Positions 61,569 to 64,000 of a DNA stretch of 64,000 nt are shown in pieces. Each line of letters starts with the position of its first letter. The stretch's first letter is position 1. The position numbers and the translations under genes were made by a program. The notes under the pieces were generated by a model that had not been told where the DNA came from, did not search any database, and saw only the letters and a list, made by a program, of their open reading frames with translations. Source of the DNA: Anaerolineales bacterium (GTDB lineage: Bacteria > Chloroflexota > Anaerolineae > Anaerolineales > Villigracilaceae); the NCBI GenBank assembly GCA_015075725.1, contig JABTTV010000001.1:930001-994000 (forward strand). The letters run 5' to 3'.

Positions 61569-62153
61569 TCACTTTACAAATGAAATGCTCAGCGCATAGC
61601 GGATGGGTTTATCCGACAACGCGCGCATGGCATTGACCACACCCTGATAGGCGCAGAATATCCCGATGAAAATGAAGGGAAAGATGCTGAATATTCCAAT
61701 AGTTGAAGCCAATACCACAAATCCCTCTCCCTTATCCATGCTCAGCAGGAGCAATGCGGGCAGGCCAACAAGCATGAAGAACAATGCGGCGAAGAGCGAC
61801 AGCGTCATGGTGATCTGGAAGTTGAGCACGTGGCGTCCATGTTGGTCAATCTTGTAGGATTGGTTCTTCTTCCACGACCACAGCAGCAGCGGGACGATGA
61901 GGATGCAGAACACACTGCTGAGGTGCAGAATCGTCAGCCAGAGATTCTCGTTGGTTGGATTCTCCCCGCCAAAGTCGAAGTCGAGCGCTTCGCCGAGGCA
62001 ATGAAGGGTGTAGGCGCGCGGATCCACTTCTCCGCTTTCGATGCGCTGGATGGTGCGGGCGCTGACTTCACAGCGTTCCGCCAGTTGTTCCTGCGTCAGG
62101 TTTTTTTGCTGGCGCAGTTCCGAGACTTTGAGTCCGAGTTGAGGTTGGTTCAT
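61569..62153 (-). CDS. XRE-family regulator with membrane-spanning DUF4870-like C-terminus
   Basis: 194 residues. The HTH is at about 7-60 (KVSELRQQKNLTQEQLAERC, SARTIQRIESGEVDPR). The rest has a helix at ~72-92, then DQHGRHVLNFQITMTLSLFA and two more helices, as in DUF4870 proteins. A DNA-binding domain tethered to the membrane could link membrane state to expression of its own operon (inference). ACTCC-complement GGAGT precedes the start. Confidence 0.82.
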   Translation of the reverse strand: MNQPQLGLKVSELRQQKNLTQEQLAERCEVSARTIQRIESGEVDPRAYTLHCLGEALDFDFGGENPTNENLWLTILHLSSVFCILIVPLLLWSWKKNQSYKIDQHGRHVLNFQITMTLSLFAALFFMLVGLPALLLLSMDKGEGFVVLASTIGIFSIFPFIFIGIFCAYQGVVNAMRALSDKPIRYALSISFVK

Positions 62154-62261
62154 TATTACTCCTTACTGGTTTGACGCCATTATCAGGAACAGGACCCAAA
62201 ATTACAACGTCGTGCGCACGACATCCATACGACATATACCTTTTATACACGACACTCTCAT

Positions 62262-62438
62262 TCAGACAATCTTTTCGACGATGAGCAGAAAATCCACCAA
62301 AGCGCCGCTCGGGAACCAGGTGACGTTCGGGATGATGGAGATGATCTCGCCTTCCAAACTGTTCAGGAATTGTTCCAACTTGCTTTGATCGGCGGTCATG
62401 CGGAGGTTAAAACGATGGACGCGATATTTTGCCGACAT
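62262..62438 (-). CDS. 58-residue conserved-looking small protein
   Basis: ATG at 62438, stop at 62262, preceded by AGGAG at good spacing. The peptide begins MSAKYRVHRFNLRMTADQSK and ends VDFLLIVEKIV, with LEQFLNSLEGEIISIIPNVT between, a plausible compact alpha/beta domain. No membrane helix or catalytic motif. It sits between the XRE gene and a small membrane protein on the same strand. Function unknown. Confidence 0.7.
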   Translation of the reverse strand: MSAKYRVHRFNLRMTADQSKLEQFLNSLEGEIISIIPNVTWFPSGALVDFLLIVEKIV

Positions 62439-62482
62439 GTCGAACTCCTATCTTTTACTATGTCTGAGAGTTGAGCACATCG

Positions 62483-62782
62483 TTAAATAGCTTTAAGGAG
62501 GTATATCACGATGGTGATTGCGACAAGCAAGGTTGTCAATACCACGCCAATGAGGATGCCTCTTCGTCGTCTTCTCTTCTCCTCCTCCGTGAGCGGACGG
62601 AGTTCATCCTTATGCCTTTGTTCCAGCGCCGTACCAATGGCGGCGCCTAAGGCAATTCCGACACCGATGCCAACGCCGAAGTTATCGAAGATCGGTCCGA
62701 GTCCCGCGCCGAACGCTATTCCAATGCTTATACCGATTCCCATCCAATATCCTTGTCGATGTTTTTTTTCATTTTTAGACAT
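62483..62782 (-). CDS. Small glycine-zipper-like membrane protein
   Basis: 99 residues. A Gly-rich hydrophobic stretch (WMGIGISIGIAFGAGLGPIF, VGIGVGIALGAAIGTAL) is followed by a basic region RRRRRG and a C-terminal helix (ILIGVVLTTLLVAITIVIYL). The GxxxG spacing suggests oligomerising helices. It precedes the 58-residue protein in the minus-strand order by 44 bases. No family recognised. Confidence 0.62.
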   Translation of the reverse strand: MSKNEKKHRQGYWMGIGISIGIAFGAGLGPIFDNFGVGIGVGIALGAAIGTALEQRHKDELRPLTEEEKRRRRRGILIGVVLTTLLVAITIVIYLLKAI

Positions 62783-62800
62783 ATCATATTCCTTCTTGTT

Positions 62801-64000
62801 TCAACTATTCAGATTTACTGTCCTCACGCTGGCAGACCTGCTTGGCAGGATGTTGCTATTGGTTGCAATGCGAATCTGTCGGAATGCGATCGGCAGGAGT
62901 TCCACGTACGAAGCCGCCAGAAGGAGCGCATTAGACCAAAAGGTGATGCCGCTCGAGCCATAGAGGTTACGGTTGCCAAGGAGGTTGAAGAAGACGATGT
63001 TTGAAATAATGATCGAAGCTAGAAGCAAAATTGAAGATGTAATTCGCGATGCGCGGATTACCTTCTGTTCCTCCACAAGTTGCCAGGCAAGCAGTCCCTG
63101 CGCGAAGGAGATGTAAACGAGGTCAACGGGCCAGGACGTCAGCAGGACGAAGGGGACCGTCAGGAAAAGGATGTGAAAACTCCGGAGATTCGCATGGGGC
63201 AGGCGGGCACGTTGAATGCAGTAAACGAGTCCCGCGTTCAATGCCGTAATGCTGTATGAAAACCAGCGTAGTATTTGAAGATACATGCTCGGGTTGAAAT
63301 CCGCTGATATTGCCAGTCGAAGCATTGCGTCATCGATCCCCGTCGCCTTTGCCAGGCGAAGTATGACGTGCGGGAAGTGTTGAGAGTTGTAATTGGCGAT
63401 GACCCAATCGAAGTGACGATACGAGTCGAATAATGCGGCATAGAAACGCGTCGCGCCGTCCATGCCGAGGAGGGCGGCGGGAATCACGATGAGGAATACG
63501 GCGCACGCAATAAAAGAGTAAAGAAGGAAGCGGAGGTCACGGCGAATCACAAAAGGCAAAAGGAAGATGAGAGGGAAAAACTTGAAACTGATTCCAAAAG
63601 CGAGAAGAACCGCGGCAAGGGCTCGTTGACCACGTTCGTATAAGAACAGCGCGCCTAGAATCGAAACTGTCGTGATGATGCCAACCTGTCCCCACACGAG
63701 GTTGTGCAGGAGGGGAAAAGAGGATAAGGCGAGGAAAATGAATAGAAGTTGAATCCACCATCCCGTTGGAATGAGGCGGTGAAAGAGTCCAATAAAAAGA
63801 AGAATGCAGATGCCTTGCAGGAGTCCCCAGAGAAGAAGCGCTGAGTCGATTCCCAATGGCGTGAAGAGGGCAAACAGAAAGGCGATGAAGGGCGAGTAGA
63901 CAAAACCTGTCAAGGGCTCGCGAGTTTGGAGAATCGACTCGCCCATGGGGTAGTAATAATCTGCAAAGTCGCAGAAGGTTTGCGAACATCTATCAATGGC
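62801..64000 (-). CDS. GT87-family (DUF2029) polyprenol-dependent mannosyltransferase-like protein (N-terminus cut by window edge)
   Basis: At least 399 residues; the frame stays open to base 64000, so the ATG at 63946 is internal and the true start lies outside. Nine or more membrane helices. The region DFADYYYPMGESIL with GFVYSPFIAFLFAL and, further on, GISFKFFPLIFLLPFV are characteristic of GT87 glycosyltransferases (the Lys-x-x-Pro motif). It would move a sugar from a polyprenyl-phosphate carrier on the outer face of the membrane. Confidence 0.8.
   Translation of the reverse strand, partial: AIDRCSQTFCDFADYYYPMGESILQTREPLTGFVYSPFIAFLFALFTPLGIDSALLLWGLLQGICILLFIGLFHRLIPTGWWIQLLFIFLALSSFPLLHNLVWGQVGIITTVSILGALFLYERGQRALAAVLLAFGISFKFFPLIFLLPFVIRRDLRFLLYSFIACAVFLIVIPAALLGMDGATRFYAALFDSYRHFDWVIANYNSQHFPHVILRLAKATGIDDAMLRLAISADFNPSMYLQILRWFSYSITALNAGLVYCIQRARLPHANLRSFHILFLTVPFVLLTSWPVDLVYISFAQGLLAWQLVEEQKVIRASRITSSILLLASIIISNIVFFNLLGNRNLYGSSGITFWSNALLLAASYVELLPIAFRQIRIATNSNILPSRSASVRTVNLNS

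Noticed and set aside
1..64000. CRISPR array, rRNA or tRNA genes
   Set aside because: No regularly spaced identical repeats and no RNA gene signatures were seen on reading both strands.

Overview
The window looks like chromosomal DNA from a Chloroflexota bacterium, most likely class Anaerolineae. This is inferred from gene content: a MalT-like LuxR regulator, XRE-STAND-TPR regulators, many DUF4386/CPBP/GT39/GT87 membrane proteins, multi-PAS sensors, and moderately GC-rich coding DNA. No rRNA or tRNA gene was found to confirm it. Both ends cut through genes.

Region 1 (1-10.2 kb) is accessory and visibly AT-richer than the rest. It holds a divergent phospho-signalling cluster: a very large kinase-like protein with a ~950-residue helical tail (minus strand, running off the left edge), then a vWA protein, a PP2C-type phosphatase and a second kinase with a C-terminal zinc ribbon (plus strand). 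The last three match the composition of TerY-P triads. Next come an AbiEii/AbiEi toxin-antitoxin pair between two direct copies of a dispersed repeat, a beta-glucosidase (GH1) gene remnant and a MITE-like element. The abiE promoter and the putative large-kinase promoter share 17 of 18 bases. This is the best candidate for a little-described defence or stress system.

Region 2 (10.2-24.9 kb) is a catabolic locus: a lipoprotein, a zinc-dependent dehydrogenase, then a consensus promoter with two operators and a colinear run of 14 genes. These encode a UroD-fold methyltransferase-like protein, a class II aldolase relative, a galactitol-type PTS (IIA, IIB, IIC and an extra IIB-like protein), a cysteine desulfurase, a SorC regulator, E1 alpha, E1 beta and E2 of a 2-oxoacid/acetoin dehydrogenase, HPr, Enzyme I and a corrinoid protein. 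A complete PTS in one operon with a corrinoid methyl-transfer module suggests import and breakdown of a methylated polyol or sugar (inference).

Region 3 (25.4-41.3 kb) holds a MalT-like regulator, small membrane proteins, a quinone-oxidoreductase-like enzyme, a small three-repeat exported protein, two paralogous XRE-STAND-TPR regulators sharing an upstream site, and a cupin / CPBP / YbaK / SRPBCC / CPBP operon.

Region 4 (41.3-53.2 kb, minus strand) is an envelope-stress-like block: a multi-PAS histidine kinase with a NarL-type regulator, a lone receiver, LiaF-like and DUF2807 membrane proteins, a CopD-like protein, a YciI-like protein, a lipoprotein, an ABC ATPase fused to a cyclic-nucleotide-binding domain with its FtsX-type permease, and a GT39 protein. 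Three intergenic leaders carry the same 16-bp dyad, each followed by a hairpin.

Region 5 (53.2-64 kb) has a PAS-GGDEF diguanylate cyclase and a PAS-GAF-HD-GYP phosphodiesterase, a phosphatase-gene remnant, a cluster of small membrane proteins with an XRE regulator and a 58-residue protein, and a GT87 glycosyltransferase cut by the right edge.
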